From assembly GCF_029338555.1 (NCBI RefSeq), contig NZ_CP119989.1, positions 248,001-312,000 of the forward strand: a stretch of 64,000 bases of DNA, given 5' to 3'. A model generated the notes under the pieces. That model worked only from the letters and a program-made list of their open reading frames with translations, made no database searches and had not been told where the DNA came from. This DNA is from Halobaculum marinum (GTDB taxonomy: Archaea > Halobacteriota > Halobacteria > Halobacteriales > Haloferacaceae). Below, piece after piece: positions 29,747-36,878 of the stretch. Both the position numbers and the translations under genes were made by a program. Numbering within the stretch: the first letter of the stretch is position 1; each line of letters begins with the position of its first letter.

Positions 29747-30649
29747 ATGGACATCGTCGTGTTCGGCGCCGGCGCGTTGGGCAGTCTCGTCGGCGGCCTG
29801 CTCGCGCGCGAACACCACGTGACACTCGTCGCGCGCGACCCGCACGCCCAGCGCGTCGCCGGACAGGGCCTCCGTGTCACCGGCGAACTCGACGCCCACG
29901 TCCGCCCGCGAGCGACGACCGACCCGACGCCCGACGATCTGACCTGCGACCTCGCGCTCGTGACGGTGAAGGCGTACGACACCGCCGAGGCCGCCCGCAC
30001 GCTCGCCACCGGCGACTCCGACGTCGTCTGCTCGCTGTCGAACGGGCTCACCGAGGGGGCGCTGGTCGCCGAACTCGGCGACCGCGTGCTCGCCGGGTCG
30101 GCGACCTACGGCGCCGAACTCGTCGGGCCCGGCGAGGTGCGCTGCACGGGCGTCGGGCGCATCCACGTCGGCGAACTCGCGGGCGGCGAGAGCGAGCGCG
30201 CCGAGCGCGTCGCCGCGGCGTTCCGCGAGGCGGGACTCGACTGCGAGGCGGACCCGGCGATGCCGCGCCGCCGCTGGGAGAAACTCGCGGTCAACGCCGG
30301 CATCAACGCCGTCACCGCGCTCGCGCGGGTCGAGAACGGCGCGCTCGCCGAGGGGCCTGGCCGCGACGTCGCCCACCGCGCCGCGCGCGAGACCGCCCGG
30401 GTCGCCCGCGCGGATGGCGTCGACCTGACCGACGACGCCGCGGTCGCCGCCGTCGACACCGTCGTCGACGAGACCGCCGCGAACCGCTCGTCGATGCTCC
30501 AAGACGTGCTCAGTGGGGGTCGGACCGAGGTGGACGCGATCAGCGGCGCGGTCGTCGACCGCGGCGCCGACCACGGGGTCGCGACGCCGACGAACCGGAC
30601 CCTCGCGGCCCTCCTCCGCGCATGGGGAGCAGACGGGATCACTGAGTGA
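29747..30649 (+). CDS. panE: 2-dehydropantoate 2-reductase
   Basis: A 300-residue NADPH-dependent ketopantoate reductase. The dinucleotide-binding start MDIVVFGAGALGSLVGG, the NADP-type VARDPHAQR strand, the LVTVKAYDT motif and the catalytic Lys/substrate block RRRWEKLAVNAGINAVTAL are all present. It makes pantoate for coenzyme A. The promoter core CTTTTC lies 27 nt before the ATG. The annotation as PanE is by family; some homologues act on other 2-oxo acids. Confidence 0.9.
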   Translation: MDIVVFGAGALGSLVGGLLAREHHVTLVARDPHAQRVAGQGLRVTGELDAHVRPRATTDPTPDDLTCDLALVTVKAYDTAEAARTLATGDSDVVCSLSNGLTEGALVAELGDRVLAGSATYGAELVGPGEVRCTGVGRIHVGELAGGESERAERVAAAFREAGLDCEADPAMPRRRWEKLAVNAGINAVTALARVENGALAEGPGRDVAHRAARETARVARADGVDLTDDAAVAAVDTVVDETAANRSSMLQDVLSGGRTEVDAISGAVVDRGADHGVATPTNRTLAALLRAWGADGITE

Positions 30650-30747
30650 ACAGCCCCGAGTAGAACCTCCGATTCGCAGCCACGTCTAGCGGTTTTCGAG
30701 ACTGGTAAAGGATCGGCGAGGATCGGGAGACGGAGCGAATAGCCGCG

Positions 30748-32313
30748 TTACTCGACGTAGCCCAGATCCCGAAGCCGCTCGGTCGCCTCCTCGTCCATCT
30801 CGTCGAGCGAGTCGTCGGTGACCTCGCCGTCGGCGGCGTCGGTCCACGCCCCACCGGCGGCGGCCTCGAACTCGCCCAGTTTCGACTCCGCCTCGGCGAT
30901 GCGCTCGTCGGTGCCGTCGGCGAGGTTCCGCTCCTCGTCGGGGTCGGCGTCGAGGCGGAACGCCTCGTCGGGGATGCGGTCGATACGGACGTACTTCGCG
31001 TCGGTCGCGCGGGCCGCACGCATCCGCGAGTAGAATCGCGACTCCTCGGGTAGCGTAATGCCGGCGCTCGACGCCTTCTCCTCCAACTGCTTCAACTCGA
31101 CCACGGGCCGGGAGTACTCGACGAAGCCGAACTCGCCCTCGGGAGCCGCGCGCTGGCCGGGGTCGCGCGCGGCCTCGTCGAGACCGGCGAACTCGCGGTA
31201 GTCCGCCGACAGCAGCGAGCGCGTGCGATCGAGCGCGACTGCCTCCTCGCCGGCGGTCGCCGGCTCGCCGCCCTTGACGCCGAGCGTGTCGAGCACCGTG
31301 TGGTAGGTGTCGAGCAGTTCGACGGTGTCCTCGCGGCGCTCGTCGTCGAGCGCGGGGTGTTTGACCATCAGCGGGACGTTGATCAACTGGTCGTACAGGC
31401 AGAACTCGTGGCCGTACAGGTCGTGTTCGCCGTGGAGTTCGCCGTGGTCGGCGCAGACGACGACCGCGGTGTCGTCCCAGCGGCCCGTCTCCTTGAGCCA
31501 GTCGAACAGGCGGGTGAGCTGGTCGTCGATGTGGGCAATCTCGGCGTCATACAGCCCCTCGATGGCGTCCCACTCCTCGTCGTCGATGTCGCGGGCACCC
31601 GAGTTGTACTCCTTGGAGTTCTGGCACACCTCGGTGGAGTCGACGCCGGGCGCGAACTCGTCGACGTACTCCTGCGGCGGGTGGTACGGCAGGTGAGCGT
31701 CCATCAGGTTGATGAACGCGAACCAGTCGTCGCCGGCGGCCTCCGCGTCGTCGACGAACGACTTCGTGCGGTCGATCACCGCGGGCGTCTTCGAGTCGGC
31801 GCCGTCGCCCGACGCGAGGTACTCGTGGGCGACGTTGCCCAGCGAAACGAGTTTGTCCGCGACCGTGCGGAGCGCGTCGTTGTCGTTCATCGCCTTCCAC
31901 GCCTTCGCGAGCGGGCCCGACAGGAAGTCGCCCGGCATCACCTCGAAGAAGTTGTCCTGGTCGTCGAAGCCGTCCGTGAGGTGGGTGTACGGCGTGATCC
32001 ACGCGTTCGAGGAGTAGCAGGCGGTGCGGTACCCCGCGTCCGACAGCGTCTCCGCGAGCGTCGTCGCGCCCTCCAGGTACGGGTTCTCCTGGTCGGCGCC
32101 GTGGCGGTGCGGGTACATCCCGGTGAACAGCGACGCGTGCACCGGCAGCGTCCACGGCGCCGGCGCGACGGCGTTCTCGAAGACGGTCGCCTCCTCGCTG
32201 AACGCGTCGAGCCCCGGCGTCGTCCCCCCGTCGTAGCCGTACGGCCCGAGGCGGTCCTTGCGGACCGTGTCGAGCACGACGAACAGCACGTTCTCGGGCG
32301 AGTCGTCGCTCAT
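30748..32313 (-). CDS. Sulfatase-fold hydrolase/transferase
   Basis: A 521-residue soluble member of the alkaline phosphatase/sulfatase superfamily. Metal-binding blocks are VLFVVLDTVRKDRLGPYG at the N-terminus and VVCADHGELHGEHDLYGHE in the middle; the active-site segment is PAPWTLPVHASLFTGMYPHRHG. At the nucleophile position a Thr replaces the Cys/Ser that is converted to formylglycine in true sulfatases, and the CxPxR motif is absent, so it may instead be a phosphatase or phosphoglycerol-transferase-like enzyme. It has no signal peptide. A GGTAATCCC promoter core at 32335-32343 precedes the ATG by 26 nt. Confidence 0.88.
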   Translation of the reverse strand: MSDDSPENVLFVVLDTVRKDRLGPYGYDGGTTPGLDAFSEEATVFENAVAPAPWTLPVHASLFTGMYPHRHGADQENPYLEGATTLAETLSDAGYRTACYSSNAWITPYTHLTDGFDDQDNFFEVMPGDFLSGPLAKAWKAMNDNDALRTVADKLVSLGNVAHEYLASGDGADSKTPAVIDRTKSFVDDAEAAGDDWFAFINLMDAHLPYHPPQEYVDEFAPGVDSTEVCQNSKEYNSGARDIDDEEWDAIEGLYDAEIAHIDDQLTRLFDWLKETGRWDDTAVVVCADHGELHGEHDLYGHEFCLYDQLINVPLMVKHPALDDERREDTVELLDTYHTVLDTLGVKGGEPATAGEEAVALDRTRSLLSADYREFAGLDEAARDPGQRAAPEGEFGFVEYSRPVVELKQLEEKASSAGITLPEESRFYSRMRAARATDAKYVRIDRIPDEAFRLDADPDEERNLADGTDERIAEAESKLGEFEAAAGGAWTDAADGEVTDDSLDEMDEEATERLRDLGYVE

Positions 32314-32619
32314 GTCCTCGGTGTCCCGCTCGCCGGTAATCCCTCTTCTGGTCTCGCGAGGACCGGACAGCCGCGGCTTGGCGCGTCGACTGCGATTCGA
32401 TATCGCGTATTCGAGTTTATCGGGCAGATCGAGGCAAGATCACCGTTCCTGTCGGAGAGGGGGTGAGCACACCGCGAGCGGTCGATCCGGCGGTGACGTT
32501 CGGATCGTCGCCACCGAGCGGCGGTGACGTTCGGATCGTCGCCACCGAGCGGCGGCGTCGCGACTACACGGCCTGAGAGAACGTGAGAACGGGAGAGAGA
32601 AGCCGCCCGAGTCGACCGC
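32314..32619. other. 306-nt spacer between nfu and the sulfatase gene
   Basis: No coding frame is supported. It holds the sulfatase promoter, an AT-rich patch with GTTTATCG at 32415-32422 that could start a plus-strand transcript without an evident start codon, and a 31-bp tandem duplication. Confidence 0.45.
32491..32552. repeat. 31-bp perfect tandem duplication
   Basis: CGGTGACGTTCGGATCGTCG plus CCACCGAGCGG occurs twice in a row (32491-32521 and 32522-32552). Each unit contains an imperfect palindrome (GGTGACG ... CGTCGCCACC). Confidence 0.9.
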
Positions 32620-33006
32620 TCAGAAGGGGGCCTGCGGGCCCTCGTCGTCCTCGCCGTCCGAGGACTCGCCGGGGAAGGAGGGGGACATGCCGCCGTCCGA
32701 GTGGCCCATGCCGCCCAGGTCGCCATCGGCGCCCGCGCCCATGCCGGTGTCGGCGACGACCTCGTTGATCTCGGGGATCTCCTTGGTCATGCGCGACTTG
32801 ATCGCCTGGATCGTCATCGGGGAGATACCGCAGCCGGAACAGGCGCCGCCCAGCGAGATGTGGACCTCGCCCGTCTCGCGGTCGAGGTGCTGGATGGCCG
32901 CGCTCCCGCCGTGCATCTGGATCTGCGGGAAGTTGCGGCGCAGGAAGTTCGTCACGCGCTCGCGGAGCTCGTCCTCGCCGCCGTCGTCTTGAGAGTCGGC
33001 GCTCAT
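32620..33006 (-). CDS. NifU C-terminal-domain (Nfu) Fe-S cluster protein
   Basis: A 128-residue Nfu-type iron-sulfur carrier. The NifU domain spans about residues 12-85: QMHGGSAAIQHLD, then the cluster-binding GACSGCGISPMT with the two conserved Cys, followed by a helix IQAIKSRMTKEIPEI. The C-terminal 40 residues are Gly/Met/Ser/Asp-rich and probably disordered. It would carry or transfer Fe-S clusters to target enzymes. No other Suf/Isc genes are nearby. Confidence 0.9.
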   Translation of the reverse strand: MSADSQDDGGEDELRERVTNFLRRNFPQIQMHGGSAAIQHLDRETGEVHISLGGACSGCGISPMTIQAIKSRMTKEIPEINEVVADTGMGAGADGDLGGMGHSDGGMSPSFPGESSDGEDDEGPQAPF

Positions 33007-33070
33007 TACACTGCGGTTGGCGGCACGAGGGTTTCAACCTTGTGCTCGCGGGAGTCTCGCGACCGGCAGC

Positions 33071-33406
33071 TCACCCGTCGGCGGGCGGTTCGAGGTCGAA
33101 CACGCGGTACAGCTCCGCCTCGATCTGGTCGAGGTAGCGGTCGAGCGTCTCCACGAGTTTCTCGTCGTCGACGACGATGGCGGTCAGCCGCTCCGTGGGG
33201 TTCTCGGGCAGTTCGACGGTGAACTCGCCGGTCGCCTCGTCGTAGAACGGCTCGGACTCGTTGAGAATCTGCTGGTCGATGGCGTGGATCAACTCGGAGT
33301 CGTAGCGCTCGTTCATGTGGTTGAACGCGTTCTTGTACGCTCGCTGGAGTTCGGGGAAGTAGTTCGCGTACTTGTCCTCGAACTGGTCGGGGTCGAACTC
33401 GGCCAT
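33071..33406 (-). CDS. DUF5783-like haloarchaeal protein
   Basis: A 111-residue acidic helical protein starting MAEFDPDQFEDKYANYFPELQ. I link this N-terminus to haloarchaeal DUF5783 from memory. Conserved-looking blocks are AYKNAFNHMNERYDSELIHAID and LDRYLDQIEAELYRVFDLE. No catalytic motif is evident. A CCTAAG element at 33432-33437 is centred 27 nt before the ATG at 33406, which supports this start over the longer upstream frame. Confidence 0.8.
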   Translation of the reverse strand: MAEFDPDQFEDKYANYFPELQRAYKNAFNHMNERYDSELIHAIDQQILNESEPFYDEATGEFTVELPENPTERLTAIVVDDEKLVETLDRYLDQIEAELYRVFDLEPPADG

Positions 33407-33791
33407 TGGCGGGCGTTCTTCCGGGAGTGGCCTAAGGGCGACGGTCGGGCGCCGTAAATCGATTACCGCGATATCGAATCGTCGAGTGGCCGCCGAGAGC
33501 GAGGCAACAGCGGCGTCGGCAGTCTCGGTCGGTCGGTCGGTCGCACGTGCCCGAAGGTGGCGGTCACAGAGACCACTGGTGAGTCGACGGCTCTCCGACA
33601 GTAAGCAGAACGAGGGAGTCACGTCCCGTAGGGAACCTCCGCGCCGCCACTGGCCCTGTCACAGTCCCGCCACGGCGACGCGTGAGACGAAGACGTCCGC
33701 TGTCCGCTGTGACTACCGTCGACGGCGAGACGGCGGCGTCGCTACGGGGGAGACGACGACGGAGAAGTACCGGGGGCGACGACTCAGGCGG
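33407..33791. other. 385-nt spacer, no gene seen
   Basis: Frames here are Arg-rich and have no start supported by a promoter. It contains a short GGTC iteration at about 33525-33541, an AT-rich GATTACCGCGATATCGAATC patch at about 33461-33480, and the promoter of the downstream minus-strand gene. Confidence 0.45.
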
Positions 33792-34418
33792 TCAGAAGGT
33801 CGTCCAGGGTGTCGCGGTTCGCTGGCGTTCGCGCACGCGCATCTCGCGGGAGCCGTCCTCCTCGCGGGTGTTGATCACGGTGTCGAACGGCTCGTACATC
33901 GTGTGGAGCGTCTGCTCGTCGTGCATCGTGGAGTTGATCACGGCGACCGTAGACCACCCCTCGCTCTCGACCTGGCGGGTGAGGACCCGCACGAACTGGT
34001 ACACGTCCTGCGGTTCGAGGTACATCAGCAGTTCCGACAGCGAGTGGATGCCGACCCCGACGGTAGTGTCCGTCTCGCGGAACACCTCGTAGAGGTCCGT
34101 GAACTTCATCCCGATGTCGGTGACGTTCTTCGGGGAGGACGCGTAGCGGACGAGTTCGTCCTGGACGAGGTCGCCCCCGCGCTGTTTCGAGACGCAGTCG
34201 ACGACGCCGACCGACAGCGGGTCGCAGTCGGCGATTTCGGCGTAGTCGGCGCGGACCTGGTCGGCCGGGTCCCCGGTGGTGATGAGGACGCCACGCTCCC
34301 CGACGTCCGCCAGCAGGCGGAGCATCAGGTCGTACTTGCCGGTCATCGGCGGACCGGCGATGAGAAGGCTTCGGCCTCCTGCGCCGCCGTCGAACGACAG
34401 CGGGGCGTCCTCCAGCAT
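33792..34418 (-). CDS. RecA/KaiC-fold protein with degenerate Walker motifs
   Basis: A 208-residue RecA-superfamily protein. The P-loop region reads LLIAGPPMTGKYDLMLRLL, so the Ser/Thr after GK is Tyr. The Walker B strand reads VGVGIHSLSELLMYL, with His where KaiC-type proteins have Asp (IDSLSEL). The fold is otherwise intact through VAVINSTMHDEQT. It may bind but not hydrolyse nucleotide. A promoter core CTAAAA at 34442-34447 is centred 27 nt before the ATG at 34418, favouring MLEDAP over the ATG two codons upstream. It lies downstream of the KaiC-like/paralogue genes on the same strand. Confidence 0.75.
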   Translation of the reverse strand: MLEDAPLSFDGGAGGRSLLIAGPPMTGKYDLMLRLLADVGERGVLITTGDPADQVRADYAEIADCDPLSVGVVDCVSKQRGGDLVQDELVRYASSPKNVTDIGMKFTDLYEVFRETDTTVGVGIHSLSELLMYLEPQDVYQFVRVLTRQVESEGWSTVAVINSTMHDEQTLHTMYEPFDTVINTREEDGSREMRVRERQRTATPWTTF

Positions 34419-34492
34419 ACGCATGAGGTTGCGACGGACGGCTAAAACCTTTGTCCAAACCGACGGGAACGGCAGTTCAGATCGGAACAACG

Positions 34493-35035
34493 TCACAGGT
34501 TTGACCCCTCGTTGTCGGTCGGGTTGCCGAGCCCCTCCGGGAAGCCGAGCGCCTCAAGGTTCTCGCCACCCTCGAGGAGCCCCGCCCGTTGCAGGGTCGC
34601 CGGGAGGTCGGTCGCCGTCGGACGGATGCCGGCGGGGGTCGGGGTCCCGTCGACTCCCGACTCCGGTCCAGCGGCCGTCTCGGCGGACCCGCCCTGTGCG
34701 AGCCGGCTCCGAAGCGTCTCGGCGTCCGTCGACGTCGCGTCGCCGCGCTCGTACCCCTCGGCGTCGCCCTTCCCCTCGCGGTACGCGAGGTCGACGATAC
34801 TCCGGTCGTAGGTGGCGTCGAGCGAGGTTCGGACCTCCTCGAGCGCGGTCTCCGTGTCGGCGCCGAACGCGGCGGCGACCCCGAGCGCGTGCGCCCGGCG
34901 AATCGCCTCGTCCGGCGACAGCGTCTCGTCGGCGTCGCTGACGGACGGAATCACACTTGCGAGGCGGGCGAACAGTCGGCGCACGGCGCCGCCCACCGCC
35001 GTGATCCCGCCGGAGTCGTCGGACTCGACGGCCAC
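34493..35035 (-). CDS. Uncharacterised protein, paralogue B of the KaiC-linked pair
   Basis: A 180-residue protein beginning at a GTG two nt after the stop of paralogue A. Shared blocks with paralogue A are DEAIRRAHALGVAAAFG (helix), ATYDRSIVDLAYREGK and ATDLPATLQRAGLLEGG followed by LGFPEGLG. It has an additional 40-residue N-terminal segment (VRRLFARLASVIPSVSD) that may form an amphipathic helix. Between the blocks lies a variable disordered linker. No enzyme motif is seen. Tight coupling to paralogue A and a KaiC-like ATPase suggests a joint complex; the function is unknown. Confidence 0.7.
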   Translation of the reverse strand: MAVESDDSGGITAVGGAVRRLFARLASVIPSVSDADETLSPDEAIRRAHALGVAAAFGADTETALEEVRTSLDATYDRSIVDLAYREGKGDAEGYERGDATSTDAETLRSRLAQGGSAETAAGPESGVDGTPTPAGIRPTATDLPATLQRAGLLEGGENLEALGFPEGLGNPTDNEGSNL

Positions 35036-35037
35036 GC

Positions 35038-35493
35038 TCAGGCACCCCCTTCGTCGTCGGTGGGGGTGCGCCCCAACAACTCGGGGAAGCCGAGCACGCC
35101 GAGCTCCGCGCCGCCCTCCAGCAGTCCCGCGCGCTGGAGCGCCGCTGGGAAGTCGGTCGCCGTGATCGGTCTCCCGGCCGCCGACGCGCGGTCGAAGGCG
35201 TCGTCGTCGACCGGTGACGTGGGCGCGGTCCCCTCGACGAGCTGTGCCCACACGTCGTCGCCGTCGACGTGGTCGCTGTCGGCGCGGACGACCTGCGCCT
35301 CCTGTTTGCCCTCCTGGTAGGCGAGGTCGATGATGCTGCGGTCGTAGGAGGTGTCGAGCGCCTGTCGGAGTCGGTCGAACTCCTCGCGGTTCTCGTAGCC
35401 GAAGGCGGCTGCGACGCCGAGTGCGTACGCCCGTCTGATCGCCTCGTCGTCCGAGATGTCTGTCCAGTCGGTCCCCAGCCGGTCTTCGTACAT
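35038..35493 (-). CDS. Uncharacterised protein, paralogue A of the KaiC-linked pair
   Basis: A 151-residue acidic protein. Conserved blocks with paralogue B: DEAIRRAYALGVAAAFG, TSYDRSIIDLAYQEGK and ATDFPAALQRAGLLEGG then LGFPELLG. The layout (N-terminal helical block, disordered middle, short C-terminal block) suggests a protein-interaction adaptor. Its ATG overlaps the stop of the KaiC-like gene by one base, so translation is coupled. I do not recognise the family. Confidence 0.75.
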   Translation of the reverse strand: MYEDRLGTDWTDISDDEAIRRAYALGVAAAFGYENREEFDRLRQALDTSYDRSIIDLAYQEGKQEAQVVRADSDHVDGDDVWAQLVEGTAPTSPVDDDAFDRASAAGRPITATDFPAALQRAGLLEGGAELGVLGFPELLGRTPTDDEGGA

Positions 35494-36188
35494 CAGTGGG
35501 TGACCGCCCGGCCCTCGCCGACCACCAGCCCCGAGGCGGTGAACTGGAGGTTCTGGATGTCGGTGTCCACGTCGGCACCGCGCATCTTCACGACCTGCAG
35601 CCCACGGCGCATCCCGTCGTCCTCCATGTAGTTGTGGAAGAAGACGACGCCGTGCGCCAGGAAGTGTTCGTCCGCGTACGCAGAGGGGTCGGTCATCTCA
35701 GATATCAGATACGTCGTGGCGCTGGTCCGCTTGAGCGCCGAGAGGAACCGCATCACCGTGTTGTCGGAGTCGTCCAGCAAGTACCGCAACAGCATCGTCG
35801 AGTCGATGACGACGCGGTCGATGTCGCGCGACTCGATGAACGAACTGATCCGGTTGGTGACGCTGTTGACGTCGCGCCGGTCGCCGGGCATCCCGAAGAA
35901 GCGCTTCCCCTCCGAGGAGAAGGCGTCGAGGAACGTCACCGACCCCGACTCGAGCGCCCGCTCGAAGCCGAAGTCGTAGGCGTCCATGTCGCGTTCGAGG
36001 TCCGCCCGACTCTCGTGCATACTGATGAACAGACAGCGATCCCCCGCGGCCGCCCCGTCGGCGATGAACTGTGCCGAGAACGTGGTCTTACCGCTCCCGG
36101 GAGGTCCACAGATCACGTACAAGCGCTCTCCCGGCAGCCCCCCGTCGACGAGGTCGTCGAACCCCGAAACGCCGCTCGATACACGCAT
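35493..36188 (-). CDS. KaiC-like RecA-family ATPase
   Basis: A 231-residue single-domain KaiC/RadA-fold ATPase. Start GVSGFDDLVDGGLPGERLYVI, Walker A GPPGSGKTTF (about residues 28-37), and Walker B DRVVIDSTMLL are intact; the catalytic-Glu position shows MHESRADLE with a single Glu where KaiC has two. Such proteins serve in circadian systems, archaeal motility (ArlH is one) and signalling. It heads an operon with two paralogous adaptor-like genes and sits 96 nt from cheW, suggesting a link to taxis. A GCATAAGGA promoter core at 36211-36219 lies 27 nt before its ATG. Confidence 0.85.
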   Translation of the reverse strand: MRVSSGVSGFDDLVDGGLPGERLYVICGPPGSGKTTFSAQFIADGAAAGDRCLFISMHESRADLERDMDAYDFGFERALESGSVTFLDAFSSEGKRFFGMPGDRRDVNSVTNRISSFIESRDIDRVVIDSTMLLRYLLDDSDNTVMRFLSALKRTSATTYLISEMTDPSAYADEHFLAHGVVFFHNYMEDDGMRRGLQVVKMRGADVDTDIQNLQFTASGLVVGEGRAVTH

Positions 36189-36210
36189 ACAGGATACCGT
36201 ACGAGGTGCC

Positions 36211-36219
36211 GCATAAGGA
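36211..36219 (-). promoter_or_regulatory. TATA-like core of the KaiC-like operon
   Basis: GCATAAGGA on the plus strand (TCCTTATGC on the coding strand) is centred exactly 27 nt before the ATG at 36188. Confidence 0.5.
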
Positions 36220-36284
36220 CTCCCCCCCGAAACTCAAGCCTGATAGCGAGCCCGGCGGCGCCGGAGCGGCCCCGCGATGGCCGC

Positions 36285-36734
36285 TCACTCGGTTCGGGGC
36301 TCGACCCAGACGACGAAGCGGTCGTCGCCTTTGACGATGCCGCGGACGGAGTCGTCGCCGGCGGTCGTCGCCTCGTCCACCTGGTCGGCGGCCACGTCGC
36401 GGACTTGGAACACCTCGTCGACGACCCAGCCGACGGTACCGCCGTCGTCGACCTCGTCGGGGTCGAACACGATGATCCGCTCGCGAGCGCCCGTCCCCGC
36501 GATCCCGAACAGCGTCTTCGGGTCGATGATCGTGGTGGTCTTCCCGCGCAGGTCCATCACGCCCTCGACGTGGCGCGGCGAGTTTGGGATCGCCGTGAGG
36601 TCGTCGGCGTCGACGATCTCGTCGATGTACGCGATGTCGAGGCAGTACGTCTCGTCCCCCAGGCCAAACTCCAGCACCTGAGTCTGTTCGGCGTCGGCCG
36701 CGTCGGCCTCGGCGGCTCGCTGACTGCTTGCCAT
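36285..36734 (-). CDS. cheW: Chemotaxis coupling protein CheW
   Basis: A 149-residue CheW: VLEFGLGDETYCLDIAYIDEIV, PNSPRHVEGVMDLRGKTTTIID, and GWVVDEVFQVRDV are the standard SH3-like blocks. It links transducers to the kinase CheA. The ATG at 36734 is preferred to an upstream ATG because the extra residues are unrelated and a GTTAAG core lies about 30 nt upstream. It is divergent from cheB, about 100 nt away. Confidence 0.92.
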   Translation of the reverse strand: MASSQRAAEADAADAEQTQVLEFGLGDETYCLDIAYIDEIVDADDLTAIPNSPRHVEGVMDLRGKTTTIIDPKTLFGIAGTGARERIIVFDPDEVDDGGTVGWVVDEVFQVRDVAADQVDEATTAGDDSVRGIVKGDDRFVVWVEPRTE

Positions 36735-36808
36735 ACAACTCATCCCCCGAGCGTCCCGCTTAACGTTAGCCCACGAACTATCAGCCGTGAAATTCGGGGC
36801 GGTGACTT

Positions 36809-36816
36809 CAATAACG
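36809..36816 (+). promoter_or_regulatory. TATA-like core of the cheB leader/che operon
   Basis: CAATAACG is centred about 26 nt before the leader ATG at 36837 and 64 nt before the cheB GTG, so a leaderless message would begin at the leader ORF. Confidence 0.45.
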
Positions 36817-36836
36817 GCGTATCGGTAGCCGAGGAT

Positions 36837-36878
36837 ATGATTCGAGACGCCACACGGCGGGCTGGGGGTGCGCCGTGA
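36837..36878 (+). CDS. 13-codon leader ORF overlapping the cheB start
   Basis: ATG at 36837 opens a frame MIRDATRRAGGAP ending at TGA 36876-36878. The GTG of cheB (36875) overlaps this stop as GTGA. The promoter core places the transcript start at the leader ATG, so ribosomes reaching cheB may have to translate the leader first and reinitiate. No other start for cheB is in frame with a promoter. The peptide itself is probably not functional; translational coupling or control of the che operon is the likely role. Confidence 0.45.
   Translation: MIRDATRRAGGAP

Noticed and set aside
34425-34496. Longer start for the RecA-fold protein (MTLFRSELPF...)
   Set aside because: The TATA-like core lies inside that extension and its spacing fits the ATG at 34418.
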